Source: Oleispirillum sp963678075 (GTDB taxonomy: Bacteria; Pseudomonadota; Alphaproteobacteria; Rhodospirillales; Rhodospirillaceae). Taken from it: a DNA stretch of 64,000 bases. Below the pieces are notes generated by a model. The model saw only the letters and a program-made list of their open reading frames with translations. It had not been told where the DNA came from and did no database searches. The number at the start of each line of letters is the position of its first letter. Position 1 is the stretch's first letter. The position numbers and the translations under genes were made by a program. This document shows, one piece after another, positions 18,452-27,569 of this stretch. Location: assembly GCA_963678075.2 (NCBI GenBank), contig CAXXPK010000001.1, positions 1 to 64,000 of the forward strand, in the 5' to 3' direction.

Positions 18452-20326
18452 ATGACGGTGGAAACCCTGCATTTTCAGGCCGAAGTCGCCAAGCTTTTGG
18501 ATATCGTGGTGCATGCCCTGTATTCGCAGAAGGACGTCTTCTTGCGGGAGTTAATCTCCAACGCCTCGGACGCCTGCGACCGGCTGCGCTATGCCGCGAT
18601 CACCGAACCCTCGCTGACCGAAGGCGACGGTGCCTTTTCGGTGCGTCTGATTCCCGACGAGACCGCTAAGCTTCTGACCATCGCCGACAACGGTATCGGC
18701 ATGAACCGCGACGAATTGATCGAAAACCTCGGTACCATCGCGCATTCCGGCTCCGCCCGCCTCGTCGAGGCGCTGGCGGCGCAGAACGGCAAGCTGGATG
18801 CCGAAAAAAGCCCGTCCTTGATCGGGCAGTTCGGGGTCGGCTTCTATGCCGCGTTCATGGTCGCCCAGCAGGTCGATGTGATAACCCGCAAGGCGGGGGA
18901 GGCGCAGGGCTGGAAGTGGTCCTCCGCCGGGGCCGGCGACTTCACGGTGGAGCCGTTCGACGGCGCGGCGCGCGGCACCCGTATCGTGCTGCATCTGAAG
19001 GACGACGCGCAGGATTATTTGAAGGCGGGAACCCTGGCCCGCGTGGTCAAGACCTATTCCGACCACATCGACTTGCCGGTGATCCTGGACCAGGGGGGCG
19101 AGACCGAAACCCTGAACGCCGCCGCCTTGTGGACCCGCCCGAAGGCGGAGGTCACGACCGAGCAGTACGCCGAGTTCTATCACCACGGCGGCCATGCCTT
19201 CGACGATCCCTGGCTGACCGTGCACATGCATGCCGAAGGCGCCATCGAATACACCGGGCTGGTCTTCGTGCCGTCCGAACGACCGCTCGACCTGTTCGAC
19301 CCGGACCGCAAGCAGCGCCTGAAGCTTTACGTCAAGCGTGTATTCATCACCGACGACTGCGAGGGACTGGTCCCCAGCTACCTGCGTTTTCTGAAGGGGG
19401 TGGTGGATACCCCGGACCTGCCCTTGAACGTCAGTCGCGAAATGCTGCAGGACAACCCGCTGCTGCGTAAGATCGGGCGCGGCCTGGTTTCCCGCGTGCT
19501 TTCCGAAATCGGCAAGGCGGCCGAGGACAAGGACCGCTACGCCGCGTTCTGGGAGGCGTTCGGCGCGGTCCTGAAGGAAGGCGTTTACGAGGACTTCGAG
19601 CGGCGGGCCAGCATTCTCGACCTTTGCCGCTTCCGGTCCTCGCTGAAAGAGGGGTGGATCAGCCTGGCCGAGTACGTGGCGGCGATGCCGGAAGGCCAGG
19701 ACGCGATCTATTACCTGACCGGCGACGACGTGGCGGCTCTGAAGGCCAATCCGCAGATCGAGGGCTTCACCGCGAAGGGCATCGACGTCCTCTTGCTCAC
19801 CGATACCATCGATGAGTTCTGGACATCCATGGCGCCGCCCTACCAGGAGCATCGCTTCGCCTCGGTCGCGGTGTCGGGCGGCGATCTGGCCAAGATCAAG
19901 GGCAAGGAAGTGGCCGAGACCAAGGATGAACCGAAGGACGAGGCTCCCTCCGCCGAAATCGCCCAGCTGGTCGCCGCGATGAAGGCGGTCTATGGCGAGC
20001 AGGTGGCCGATGTTCGGGTCTCCTACCGGTTGACCGCCAGCCCGGTCTGTCTGGTGGCGGGCGACGCCGGGGTTTCCCTGCATCTGGAACGTCTGTTGAA
20101 AGCGCACAACCGTACCGGCGCGCACGCGGCAAGGGTGCTGGAGATCAATCCCAAGCACCCGGTGATCCTGTCCCTGGCCGGACAGACGACGGACGCGTCC
20201 GGGATGTTCGCGGATTGGGGGTGGCTGCTGTTGGATCAGGCGCGCATCGTCGAGGGCGAACCGGTCGGCGATGCCGCCGCGTTCTCGCGGCGCTTGACCG
20301 CTTTCATGGAAAAGAGCCTGTTCTGA
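18452..20326 (+). CDS. htpG: Molecular chaperone HtpG (Hsp90)
   Basis: Cytosolic Hsp90 ATPase, 624 residues, full length. ATG 18452 begins MTVETLHFQAEVAKLLDIV, the standard bacterial start. The GHKL ATP-binding motifs are ELISNASDACDRLRY, IADNGIGMNRDELIENLG and GQFGVGFYAAFMVA. The middle domain has LKLYVKRVFITDDCEGLVPSYL and LPLNVSREMLQDNPLL. The C-terminal dimerisation domain is complete to EKSLF. No lesions. It stands between the divergent helicase and IS-B1; the element sits 74 bases after the stop. Retention of an intact chaperone among decayed neighbours is typical of eroding genomes, where chaperones buffer destabilised proteins (inference). Confidence 0.95.
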   Translation: MTVETLHFQAEVAKLLDIVVHALYSQKDVFLRELISNASDACDRLRYAAITEPSLTEGDGAFSVRLIPDETAKLLTIADNGIGMNRDELIENLGTIAHSGSARLVEALAAQNGKLDAEKSPSLIGQFGVGFYAAFMVAQQVDVITRKAGEAQGWKWSSAGAGDFTVEPFDGAARGTRIVLHLKDDAQDYLKAGTLARVVKTYSDHIDLPVILDQGGETETLNAAALWTRPKAEVTTEQYAEFYHHGGHAFDDPWLTVHMHAEGAIEYTGLVFVPSERPLDLFDPDRKQRLKLYVKRVFITDDCEGLVPSYLRFLKGVVDTPDLPLNVSREMLQDNPLLRKIGRGLVSRVLSEIGKAAEDKDRYAAFWEAFGAVLKEGVYEDFERRASILDLCRFRSSLKEGWISLAEYVAAMPEGQDAIYYLTGDDVAALKANPQIEGFTAKGIDVLLLTDTIDEFWTSMAPPYQEHRFASVAVSGGDLAKIKGKEVAETKDEPKDEAPSAEIAQLVAAMKAVYGEQVADVRVSYRLTASPVCLVAGDAGVSLHLERLLKAHNRTGAHAARVLEINPKHPVILSLAGQTTDASGMFADWGWLLLDQARIVEGEPVGDAAAFSRRLTAFMEKSLF

Positions 20327-21411
20327 GGGTCTCCTGCCTCGGCGGTTTCTGAAATTGGCGGCTGCGCGAACCGCCGGTTCGCGATTCGACACATGTCTAG
20401 CAGGGTATTGAAAAATCGGTGGCATGGCTGGTATCGGCATAATTCAATCTCGGTAGTGGCTTGTTGCTGAGGGAATGATGCACGGGACAGACAAGCGATC
20501 TGGAGACTTGTTCTCCTACGTTGACCTGGAGACGCGGGTGCGCATGGACCACCCGCTGCGGACGATCCGGGAGATGACCAATACGGCACTAGCGGCGTTG
20601 TCGGGCGACTTTGCAGCGCTCTACTCAGGAATGGGTCGGCCGTCGGTTCCACCGGAGAAGCTGCTGCGGGCCATGCTGTTGCAGGTGTTCTACTCGATCC
20701 GTTCGGAACGCCAATTGATGGAGCGCCTGGACTTTGATCTGCTGTTCCGTTGGTTCGTCGGTCTCGGGGTAGATGACCCGGCCTGGGACCATTCCACATT
20801 CTCCAAGAACCGCGACCGGCTGCTGGAAGGGGACATCGCCGCAAAATTCCTGGCGGCAGTGTTGGTCCAACCCCGGATCAAACGGCTACTGTCGAGCGAG
20901 CATTTCAGCGTCGACGGCACGCTGATCGAAGCGTGGGCCTCAATGAAGAGCTTCAGACCGAAGGCCGCTGAGGGCGATGGCGGTGAAGGCGGTGGTCGCA
21001 ACCCCTCGGTCGATTTTCGCGGCGAAAAACGATCCAACGATACTCACGAGAGCACCACCGATCCCGATGCCATGCTCTACCGCAAGGAGGCAGGCATGGA
21101 GGCTAAGCTGTGCTTTATCGGTCATGGGCTGATGGAAAACCGTTCGGGCTTGATCGTGGACACCCGGCTAACTCGCGCATCGGGTCACGCTGAACGGTTG
21201 GCGGCACTGGACATGATCGAGCCCCTGGGCGACCGACCGCGCGCAATTACGTTGGGTGCCGACTGCGGCTACGATGCCGCCGATTTTATCGAGGAACCGC
21301 GGACGCTCAACGTGCGTCCTCACGTGGCGCAGAACACCAGGTTCAGGACTCATTAAATTCTTGCCAGGCAGATCGGCGGCTGATTCACTCATGGGAGGGA
21401 GGACCCCATCC

Positions 21412-21780
21412 ATGAGTGATCTGTTTTGGTTGTCAGAGAGGCAGTTGGCGAAGATCGAGCCGCATTTCCCGCTATCGCATGGCGTGCTGCGGGTTGATGA
21501 TCGGCGAGTGATCAGCGGCATCGTTCATGTGATCCGCAACGGCTTACGGTGGCGAGATGCACCACCTGTCTATGGCCCCCACAAAACCCTCTATAATCGT
21601 TTCGTTCGCTGGAGCCGACTTGGGGTGTTCAGCCGGATCTTCGCGGCCTTGACGGGAGAGGCTGGCCCTCCAGACCGGTTGATGATCGATGCAACCCACC
21701 TGAAAGCTCATCGGACCGCCGCGAGCCTCCATAAAAAGGGGCTCTTCCCCGATGTATCGGACGCACAAAAGGCGGGCTGA
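21412..21780 (+). CDS. IS-A2 transposase orfA
   Basis: 122 residues, intact, starting MSDLFWLSERQLAK and ending at the CAAAAGG slip site. Provides the first catalytic Asp (MIDATHLKAH). Confidence 0.85.
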   Translation: MSDLFWLSERQLAKIEPHFPLSHGVLRVDDRRVISGIVHVIRNGLRWRDAPPVYGPHKTLYNRFVRWSRLGVFSRIFAALTGEAGPPDRLMIDATHLKAHRTAASLHKKGLFPDVSDAQKAG

Positions 21781-21848
21781 ACTCCAAGCTTCATGCGGTT
21801 TGCGACGGACAAGGAAGGCCCCTCATCCTGCTGCTCAGCGAGGGGCAA

Positions 21849-22172
21849 ATGAGCGATCACAAAGGCGCGATGCTGTTGCTCGACCTATTTCCCAAGGCCA
21901 ACGTCCTGATCGCCGACAAGGGCTATGACGGTGATCCCCTTCGAGAGGCTTTGACACAGCGAGGGATCGCTACATGCATCCCGCCAATGCGTCATCGCAA
22001 AACCCAGTACGCTTACGACAAAACCCTCTATCGCCAGCGTCATAGGATCGAGAACCTCTTCGCTCGCCTCAAGGATTGGCGGTGTATCCACACCCGATAT
22101 GACCGATGCGCGGATATCTTCTTTGCCGCCGTCATCCTCGCGGTACTCCTCCTCTTCTGGATCGAGCCTTAA
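21849..22172 (+). CDS. IS-A2 transposase orfB
   Basis: 107 residues with LIADKGYDGDP and the intact YRQRHRIENLFARLK signature. Expressed as an orfA-orfB frameshift fusion. Confidence 0.85.
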   Translation: MSDHKGAMLLLDLFPKANVLIADKGYDGDPLREALTQRGIATCIPPMRHRKTQYAYDKTLYRQRHRIENLFARLKDWRCIHTRYDRCADIFFAAVILAVLLLFWIEP

Positions 22173-22290
22173 TGGGTCCTGAGCCTAGCCGACGTCGCTC
22201 GGCCATAGATAAGCGCACCACCCGCCATCCCGGCTATACCGCCTACAATCTGCTGCGACTACCCAAACTGCTGGCAGGGGAGATGCCCAC

Positions 22291-22635
22291 ATGAAGCGCC
22301 CGCCCGCCTTTGCCAAAGTCTTCGAAGGCCGCTGGAGCATCGTCGAGATGGACACTTGGCCAGACGATCATCTCGACCTTCTGGAGCCCGCCCACATTAC
22401 CTTTGGTGGCGCCTCTGATGGCGAACGGGTGTTCGGCGCGGTCAAGAGATGGCTCGACGTGCGTTACGGGAGCCGGGATGGTGCCGTCTGCGCCGAATTC
22501 TCGTGGGAAGGCCACAACGACGCCGATATTGCTTGCGGGAGAGGATGGGTCGCCCTCGGCACTGCTGGCCGATTGGTTGGCCACATCTACATCCATGGCA
22601 GCGATGAATCAGGCTTCGTCTGCGAGCCACTCTGA
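22291..22635 (+). CDS. IS-B1 passenger protein, unknown function
   Basis: 114 residues, beginning MKRPPAFAKVFEGRW. Its ATG overlaps the stop of the transposase frame (ATGA), and all three IS-B copies carry it in the same place, so it is part of the element. Composition is acidic, with SWEGHNDADIACGRGWVALG and GRLVGHIYIHGSDESGF; no catalytic motif that I recognise. Intact here even though the transposase beside it is dead. Confidence 0.7.
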   Translation: MKRPPAFAKVFEGRWSIVEMDTWPDDHLDLLEPAHITFGGASDGERVFGAVKRWLDVRYGSRDGAVCAEFSWEGHNDADIACGRGWVALGTAGRLVGHIYIHGSDESGFVCEPL

Positions 22636-22651
22636 CTTCTTCAACACCCTG

Positions 22652-23188
22652 CTAGCGCGGCGCGATTACCATGATCATCTGCCGCCCTTCCATCTTTGGG
22701 AACTGTTCGACCTTGGCAAGATCGGCGACCTCGTCGCGGATGCGATCCAAAACCTTCACACCCAGTTCCTGGTGCGCCATTTCCCGGCCACGGAAACGCA
22801 AGGTCACCTTGACCTTATCGCCTTCTTCCAAGAAGCGGCGAACGCTGCGCATCTTGATATTGTAGTCGCTGTCATCAATCCCGGGACGAACCTTGATCTC
22901 CTTGATTTCGATGACTTTTTGCTTCTTCTTCGCCTCGGCCTTCTTCTTCTGGATCTCGTACTTGAACTTTCCGAAGTCAAGAATCTTGCAGACCGGCGGT
23001 TCCGCGTTCGGGGAAATCTCGACAAGGTCCAAACCCGCCTCGAACGCGCGGTTCAGCGCATCGTCGCGGGTAACGACTCCCACCTGCTCACCCTCTGCGT
23101 CAATCAAGCGAATGCTTTGTGCGGTGATTTCTTCGTTCACGCGCGGTCCCTCTCGGGACGGTGTCGCGCCCATCGGTGTCCTGGCTAT
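22652..23188 (-). CDS. infC: Translation initiation factor IF-3
   Basis: IF-3 binds the 30S subunit and checks the start codon and initiator tRNA. The N-domain has VNEEITAQSIRLIDAEGEQ and GLDLVEISPNAEPPVCKILD; the lysine-rich linker (EIQKKKAEAKKKQ) and C-domain (IKVRPGIDDSDYN, HQELG) are intact, ending at VIAPR. The start is unusual: a GGGAGG Shine-Dalgarno (23200-23195) is followed after six bases by ATA at 23188-23186 in frame, while the first ATG (23173) lies 21 bases away. infC genes characteristically use rare start codons for autoregulation, so AUA is the likeliest start. The stop TAG is part of the CTAG target of IS-B1. Follows thrS. Confidence 0.92.
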   Translation of the reverse strand: MARTPMGATPSREGPRVNEEITAQSIRLIDAEGEQVGVVTRDDALNRAFEAGLDLVEISPNAEPPVCKILDFGKFKYEIQKKKAEAKKKQKVIEIKEIKVRPGIDDSDYNIKMRSVRRFLEEGDKVKVTLRFRGREMAHQELGVKVLDRIRDEVADLAKVEQFPKMEGRQMIMVIAPR

Positions 23189-23338
23189 GAATCGCCTCCC
23201 TTCATCAATTCGGGATGCCGCGTCAAGCACGGCCCATCCCCTCCAAACATGCGACGGATCGACCGCAAAAACCCCCACCCCGAGCCCAAGGCCCCAGGCG
23301 CCGATCCATCAACTAAAGAACGATTGCCCCGGGACGGG

Positions 23339-25258
23339 TCAGACTCCTCCCGGAGGCGTCGCCTCCGTCCCGAGTTTAGCCTGAGCCTCGGTCAGCGCAA
23401 GGACTTCTTGCGCCTCGGACCCCAGGCGCCGCAGCGCAACCGTGCGGTTTTCCGCCTCGCGACGACCAACCACGACGATCAACGGCACCTTGGCGAGCGA
23501 ATGTTCGCGCACCTTGAGGTTGATCTTCTCGTTGCGCAGGTCGGTTTCCACCCGCAGACCCGCCGCCTTCAACGCGTCCCGCACCTCGATGGCATAGGCA
23601 TCGGCATCGGAAACGATCGGCGTCACCACCGCTTGCACCGGCGCCAGCCACAATGGCAAACGACCGGCGTAATGCTCCAGAAGAATTCCGGTGAAGCGTT
23701 CTAGCGAACCGAACAAGGCGCGGTGCAACATCACCGGCATGTGCTTTTCGCCGTCCTCGCCGACGTAGGTCGCGCCGAAGCGTCCGGGCAGGCTCAAGTC
23801 CACCTGCAAGGTGCCGCACTGCCAATCGCGCCCGATCGCGTCCTTCAACACGAATTCCAGTTTCGGGCCATAGAACGCGCCCTCGCCGGGATTCAGCGTG
23901 AAGGGGAAGCCCATGTGCTCCAGCGCGCCCCTCAAGGCTCCTTCCAGGATGTCCCAGGTGGCGTCGTCGCCGATTCGCTTTTCCGGCCGGTCCGAGAACT
24001 TGATCGACACGTTGCCGAAGCCGAAATCCTTGTAAATGTCGAGGATCAAACCGACCACGGTACGACATTCCGCTTCCATCTGCTCCGGCGTGCAGAAAAT
24101 GTGGGCGTCGTCCTGGGTGAAGGCGCGCACCCGCATCAGACCGTGCAACGCGCCCGACGGCTCGTAACGATGCACCTTGCCGAACTCGGCGATGCGGCGC
24201 GGCAGGTCGCGATAGCTGGTGATCCCCTGCTTATAGACCTGGATGCCGCCCGGACAGTTCATCGGCTTGATCGCGAAGACGCGACCGTCCTCGGTCTCCG
24301 TCGTGTACATGTGCTCGCGGAAGGTCGCCCAGTGGCCCGAGGTCTCCCACAGGCCGCGATCCATCAGTTCCGGCGTCGAGATCTCGACATAGTCCGCCGC
24401 TTCCTGGCGGCGTCGCATGTACGAAATCAGGGTCTGGAACAGGGTCCAGCCCTTGGGGTGCCAGAACACCGCGCCAGGCGCTTCTTCTTGAAAGTGGAAC
24501 AGGTCCATTTCCCTGCCGAGGCGGCGATGATCGCGTTTCTCCGCTTCTTCCAGCATCGTCAGATGGGCACCCAGGTCCTTCTTGGTCGCCCAGGCGGTGC
24601 CATAGATGCGTTGCAGCATCTCGTTGTTGGAATTGCCGCGCCAATAGGCCCCCGCCACCCTCATCAGCTTGAAGGCCTCGCCCAGCTTGCCGGTGGACGG
24701 CAGGTGCGGGCCACGGCAAAGGTCAATGAACGCCCCCTGGCGGTAAAGGGTGATGGTCTGATCGGTCGGCAGGTCGCGGATGATCTCCGCCTTGTATTTC
24801 TCTCCCTGCTTCTCGAAGAAGGCGATCGCCTTGTCGCGGTCCCAAACCTCGCGCACGATCGCTTCGTCGCGCGCCACGATGTCGCGCATCCGTTCCTCGA
24901 TCTTACCCAGGTCATCCAGGGAAAACGGTGTGTCCCGCGCGAAATCGTAATAGAATCCGTTCTCGATCGACGGGCCGATGGTGACCTGGGTGTTGGGAAA
25001 CAGCTCCTTCACCGCCTCGGCCATCACATGCGCCGCGTCGTGACGCAGCAGCTCGACGCCGTCCGGGTCTTTGGGCGGGACGATCGAAATCTTCGCATCC
25101 TCGGTCAAAGTTCGAGTCAGGTCCCACATCGCGCCGTTCACCCGCACCGCGAGCGCCGCCTTGGCCAAGCCCGCGCCGATGTCGCGGGCAATATCCAAGC
25201 CCGTCACCGGGCCGTTGTAGGACCGGACCGAACCGTCCGGGAGCGTAATCGCGACCAT
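23339..25258 (-). CDS. thrS: Threonyl-tRNA synthetase
   Basis: Class II synthetase that charges tRNA-Thr, 639 residues, full length. From ATG 25258: TGS domain (MVAITLPDGSVRSYNGPVTG), editing domain with HDAAHVMAEA, and catalytic core with zinc ligands in AIKPMNCPGG (Cys), FTQDDAHIFC (His) and PVMLHRAL (His). The anticodon-binding domain includes PVQAVVTPIVSDADAYA and RNEKINLKVREHSL. An in-frame ATG at 25300 is too far upstream for homology. infC follows after about 150 bases, the usual thrS-infC order; rpmI and rplT, which often come next, are not in the window because IS-B1 and then htpG follow. Confidence 0.95.
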   Translation of the reverse strand: MVAITLPDGSVRSYNGPVTGLDIARDIGAGLAKAALAVRVNGAMWDLTRTLTEDAKISIVPPKDPDGVELLRHDAAHVMAEAVKELFPNTQVTIGPSIENGFYYDFARDTPFSLDDLGKIEERMRDIVARDEAIVREVWDRDKAIAFFEKQGEKYKAEIIRDLPTDQTITLYRQGAFIDLCRGPHLPSTGKLGEAFKLMRVAGAYWRGNSNNEMLQRIYGTAWATKKDLGAHLTMLEEAEKRDHRRLGREMDLFHFQEEAPGAVFWHPKGWTLFQTLISYMRRRQEAADYVEISTPELMDRGLWETSGHWATFREHMYTTETEDGRVFAIKPMNCPGGIQVYKQGITSYRDLPRRIAEFGKVHRYEPSGALHGLMRVRAFTQDDAHIFCTPEQMEAECRTVVGLILDIYKDFGFGNVSIKFSDRPEKRIGDDATWDILEGALRGALEHMGFPFTLNPGEGAFYGPKLEFVLKDAIGRDWQCGTLQVDLSLPGRFGATYVGEDGEKHMPVMLHRALFGSLERFTGILLEHYAGRLPLWLAPVQAVVTPIVSDADAYAIEVRDALKAAGLRVETDLRNEKINLKVREHSLAKVPLIVVVGRREAENRTVALRRLGSEAQEVLALTEAQAKLGTEATPPGGV

Positions 25259-25327
25259 CACTCGTCCTTCGTCTTGATCGATGGGTTTTTTCGAACCCAA
25301 TAAAATGCGCGCTCGCCCCCGACGCTG

Positions 25328-26299
25328 TCAACCGTCGTCAACGGCAAAGCCGCCGATTTCCGCCAATTTCGCGAAAACCTCGTCCGCCGTCAGGTGGCTT
25401 AGATCATCGCGGCGCAACAACGCCACGCGCGCACCCCGCTGCGCGCACAGCGCGGGGTCCGAGTCCTTCGAATACAACACGACGCAGGGCGCGCCGATCA
25501 CCGCCAAAAGATGCATCGGTCCGGTGTCGTTGCCGACCGCGCCCTTCGCCCGCCGCCCCAGTTCCGCGATCTCGGCGAAACCGGTCCGCCCGACCAGGTT
25601 GACCGTGCCCGGCGCCGCCGCGGCGATCGCCGCCATCGCCGCCGCCTCGGCCACGGACCCCAACAACACCGGCGTCACGCCACCGGTCAACAACCGCGCC
25701 GCCAGTTCGCCGTACCGCGCGGGCGGCCAACGCTTGGCCGGACGATGCGCCGCGCCGCCCGGCGCCAACAGCACGAAGTCGCCCTTCAGGCCAAAACCGG
25801 AGACGTCGGCCCGCAACCACGACAGACCGGGAAACGGCGTTTCGACGATGCCCGCAGCGCGCAACTGCTCGGCCTGACGCTCGATGGTGTGCAGATCGTT
25901 ACGGCACGGGTCGGCATGCGGATGGGAACAGCCCCGGGCGATCCCCGACCACTCCGGCGCGACCCGCCGCCCCAAGGGACAAAACCCGGCGAACAGACGA
26001 AAGTACGAAGACGACCGGTCCGAGGTCTGCAAATCGTAGACCCGCGAAAACCCGCCGCCACGCAACCGCCGCCGCAGATCCAGCCATGAACCGGGCTGGC
26101 ACCACTTCGGACGCGGATCGACCCAGACCTCGTCGATATCGGGGCAGGCACGAAACAAATCGGCGTAAGGAGAGGTGGTCAGCACGGTGATCGCGGCATC
26201 GGCGTGATGGCGACGGATCGCCCAAATCGGGCCGAAGGACTGCACCACATCCCCCAGGGCCGACAGCTTAATCACCAGGATGCGCGCGCCGTCGGTCAT
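25328..26299 (-). CDS. Glycosyltransferase family 9 (heptosyltransferase-like)
   Basis: GT9 enzymes add ADP-heptose to the LPS inner core at the cytoplasmic face of the inner membrane. The product has 323 residues, starting MTDGARILVIKLSALGDVVQ, the classic GT9 N-terminal signature. The C-terminal Rossmann domain has FVLLAPGGAAHRPAKRWP and GAVGNDTGPMHLLAVIGAPC, whose NDTGP-H motif binds the nucleotide sugar. The start overlaps the stop of the upstream GT4 gene by four bases (26296-26299), so the two are coupled. Intact. Sugar specificity cannot be determined from sequence. Confidence 0.88.
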   Translation of the reverse strand: MTDGARILVIKLSALGDVVQSFGPIWAIRRHHADAAITVLTTSPYADLFRACPDIDEVWVDPRPKWCQPGSWLDLRRRLRGGGFSRVYDLQTSDRSSSYFRLFAGFCPLGRRVAPEWSGIARGCSHPHADPCRNDLHTIERQAEQLRAAGIVETPFPGLSWLRADVSGFGLKGDFVLLAPGGAAHRPAKRWPPARYGELAARLLTGGVTPVLLGSVAEAAAMAAIAAAAPGTVNLVGRTGFAEIAELGRRAKGAVGNDTGPMHLLAVIGAPCVVLYSKDSDPALCAQRGARVALLRRDDLSHLTADEVFAKLAEIGGFAVDDG

Positions 26300-27519
26300 G
26301 GCGCGTCGTCGTCCGTGGCGGCCTCCGGCGGCGGGGCGGCGGCTTGCAGCAATTCGGCATAGACGTCCAGCGTCTTGTCGCACATCTGCTGCCGGGAATA
26401 AACCTCGCGCGCCTGGGCCACGCACGCGGCCGCCATGCGAGGCCGCTCCGCCGCCGGCACCGCCAGTGCCGACGCGATCGCGGCGGCCAGCTCGCCCGGA
26501 TCGCCGGGCGCGACCAACCAGCCGGTTTGCCCCGGAGTCACCGTCTCCAGCGCGCCGCCACAGCGGGTGGCGATCACCGGCCGCCCCATGGCCTGCGCCT
26601 CGACAATGACGCGACCGAACGCCTCGGGGTCGGTGGAGGCCGAGATCACGTAGTCGGTCAGCAGGTACGCCGCAGCCATGTCGTTGCAACCATTGACGAT
26701 ATGGACCACGCCCTGCAGGCCCTTGTCGGCGATGGCGCGTTCCAGCGCGGCGCGATAGCGGGTCCGCCCCTGGTCCGAGCCGACCAGAAGACAGCGCAGA
26801 TCCCGACGCCCCAGACGGGCCAGCGCCTCGATCACCACGGACTGCCCTTTCCAACGGGTCAGACGGCCGGGCAGCATCACCACCGGAAAGTCCTCGGGCA
26901 GACGCCAATCGGTGGCCAGCTTGATCATCCGTTCCGGGCTGACCCGAGCGGGGTCGAAGCGATCGAGATCGACGCCGCGCGGAATCACCCGAATGCGATC
27001 CGGCGGCACGTGATAGAATTCCTGCACATGGCGGGCGATGAACTGCGAAATCGCGATCACCCGGTCGCCGGACGCCATGATCGCGTTGTACGGCGACTTG
27101 ATGCCGAGCGGCCCACGATTGTAGGTGCCGTGAAACGTGGTCACGAAGGGGACGCCGCACCGCCGCGCCGCCGCCCGCGCGCTCCACGCCGGGGCGCGCG
27201 ATCGCGCATGTACCAGCTTGACATCATAGCGGTGGATCACGTCCGCCAACGCGCCGACGTTGCGCCACATGGTCAGGGGGTTCTTGGAATGCACCGGCAG
27301 GCGGATATGCACCGCGTCCATGCGTTCCAACTCGCGCTCAAGAAAGCCTCCGGCGGAAACCACCACCGGACGCGCCCCGGCATCGCGCAAGGCCTCGGCG
27401 ATCTCGATGGTGCCGCGTTCGACCCCTCCGGTTTCCAGACGGGGAAGAATCTGCAGAATGGCCGGACCGTCTTGGCCACCGGCAGCGCCGCTGTTAGAAC
27501 TGGGAGACTCGCTGGACAA
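26296..27519 (-). CDS. Glycosyltransferase family 4 (GT-B fold), probably LPS core
   Basis: A 407-residue retaining glycosyltransferase. N-terminal LQILPRLETGGVERGTIEIA and VKLVHARSRAPAW form the acceptor domain; the donor domain has MLPGRLTRWKGQSVVIEALA and the E-x7-E motif DPEAFGRVIVEAQAMGRPV. Together with the overlapping GT9 gene it makes a two-gene LPS-core unit. Start at 27519 is the first ATG of the frame; a low-complexity Ser/Gly N-terminus precedes homology at about residue 20. Intact. Confidence 0.88.
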   Translation of the reverse strand: MSSESPSSNSGAAGGQDGPAILQILPRLETGGVERGTIEIAEALRDAGARPVVVSAGGFLERELERMDAVHIRLPVHSKNPLTMWRNVGALADVIHRYDVKLVHARSRAPAWSARAAARRCGVPFVTTFHGTYNRGPLGIKSPYNAIMASGDRVIAISQFIARHVQEFYHVPPDRIRVIPRGVDLDRFDPARVSPERMIKLATDWRLPEDFPVVMLPGRLTRWKGQSVVIEALARLGRRDLRCLLVGSDQGRTRYRAALERAIADKGLQGVVHIVNGCNDMAAAYLLTDYVISASTDPEAFGRVIVEAQAMGRPVIATRCGGALETVTPGQTGWLVAPGDPGELAAAIASALAVPAAERPRMAAACVAQAREVYSRQQMCDKTLDVYAELLQAAAPPPEAATDDDAP

Positions 27520-27569
27520 TGACCGAGCCTTTCTTTCTCAACCACACACAAGGCAACAGGGAAACTTCG

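Larger units (their letters stand above)
21341..22184 (+). mobile_element. IS-A2: complete IS-A copy nested in IS-B1
   Basis: 844 bp, same element as at 12251-13094 but inverted relative to it. Comparison with IS-B2 and IS-B3 gives the empty site AACACTAGCCG. After insertion the left flank is CCAG and the right CTAG, a four-base duplication with one mismatch. This is direct evidence for the target preference of IS-A. Confidence 0.92.
20475..22294 (+). pseudogene. IS-B1 transposase, interrupted and deleted
   Basis: IS5-family DDE transposase frame from ATG 20475. It matches the intact copy at 28524 through HFSVDGTLIEAWASMKSFRP and TLGADCGYDAADF, then enters IS-A2 at codon 289. The 3-prime part resumes at 22185 but has lost 42 codons, including the glutamate region RKRIEGAFGWIKT. 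Dead. Confidence 0.9.
20401..22651 (+). mobile_element. IS-B1: IS5-family element with passenger gene, interrupted by IS-A2
   Basis: One of three copies of a 1529-bp element whose ends read CAGGGTRTTGAA inward. Both sides have the direct repeat CTAG (20397-20400 and 22652-22655), a YTAR duplication of IS5 type. The transposase gene is split by IS-A2 at 21341-22184. It also lacks 126 bases found in the other copies, deleted between two CCGCCT repeats, so this copy cannot make its own transposase. The right-hand CTAG includes the infC stop codon. Confidence 0.9.

Noticed and set aside
23723..25303. Long plus-strand open frame (about 526 codons) opposite thrS
   Set aside because: It is the antisense shadow of thrS in a high-GC genome; composition is typical of such shadows (His, Arg, Gln-rich) and no domain is recognisable. 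The same applies to long frames opposite htpG, dnaX and the helicase.
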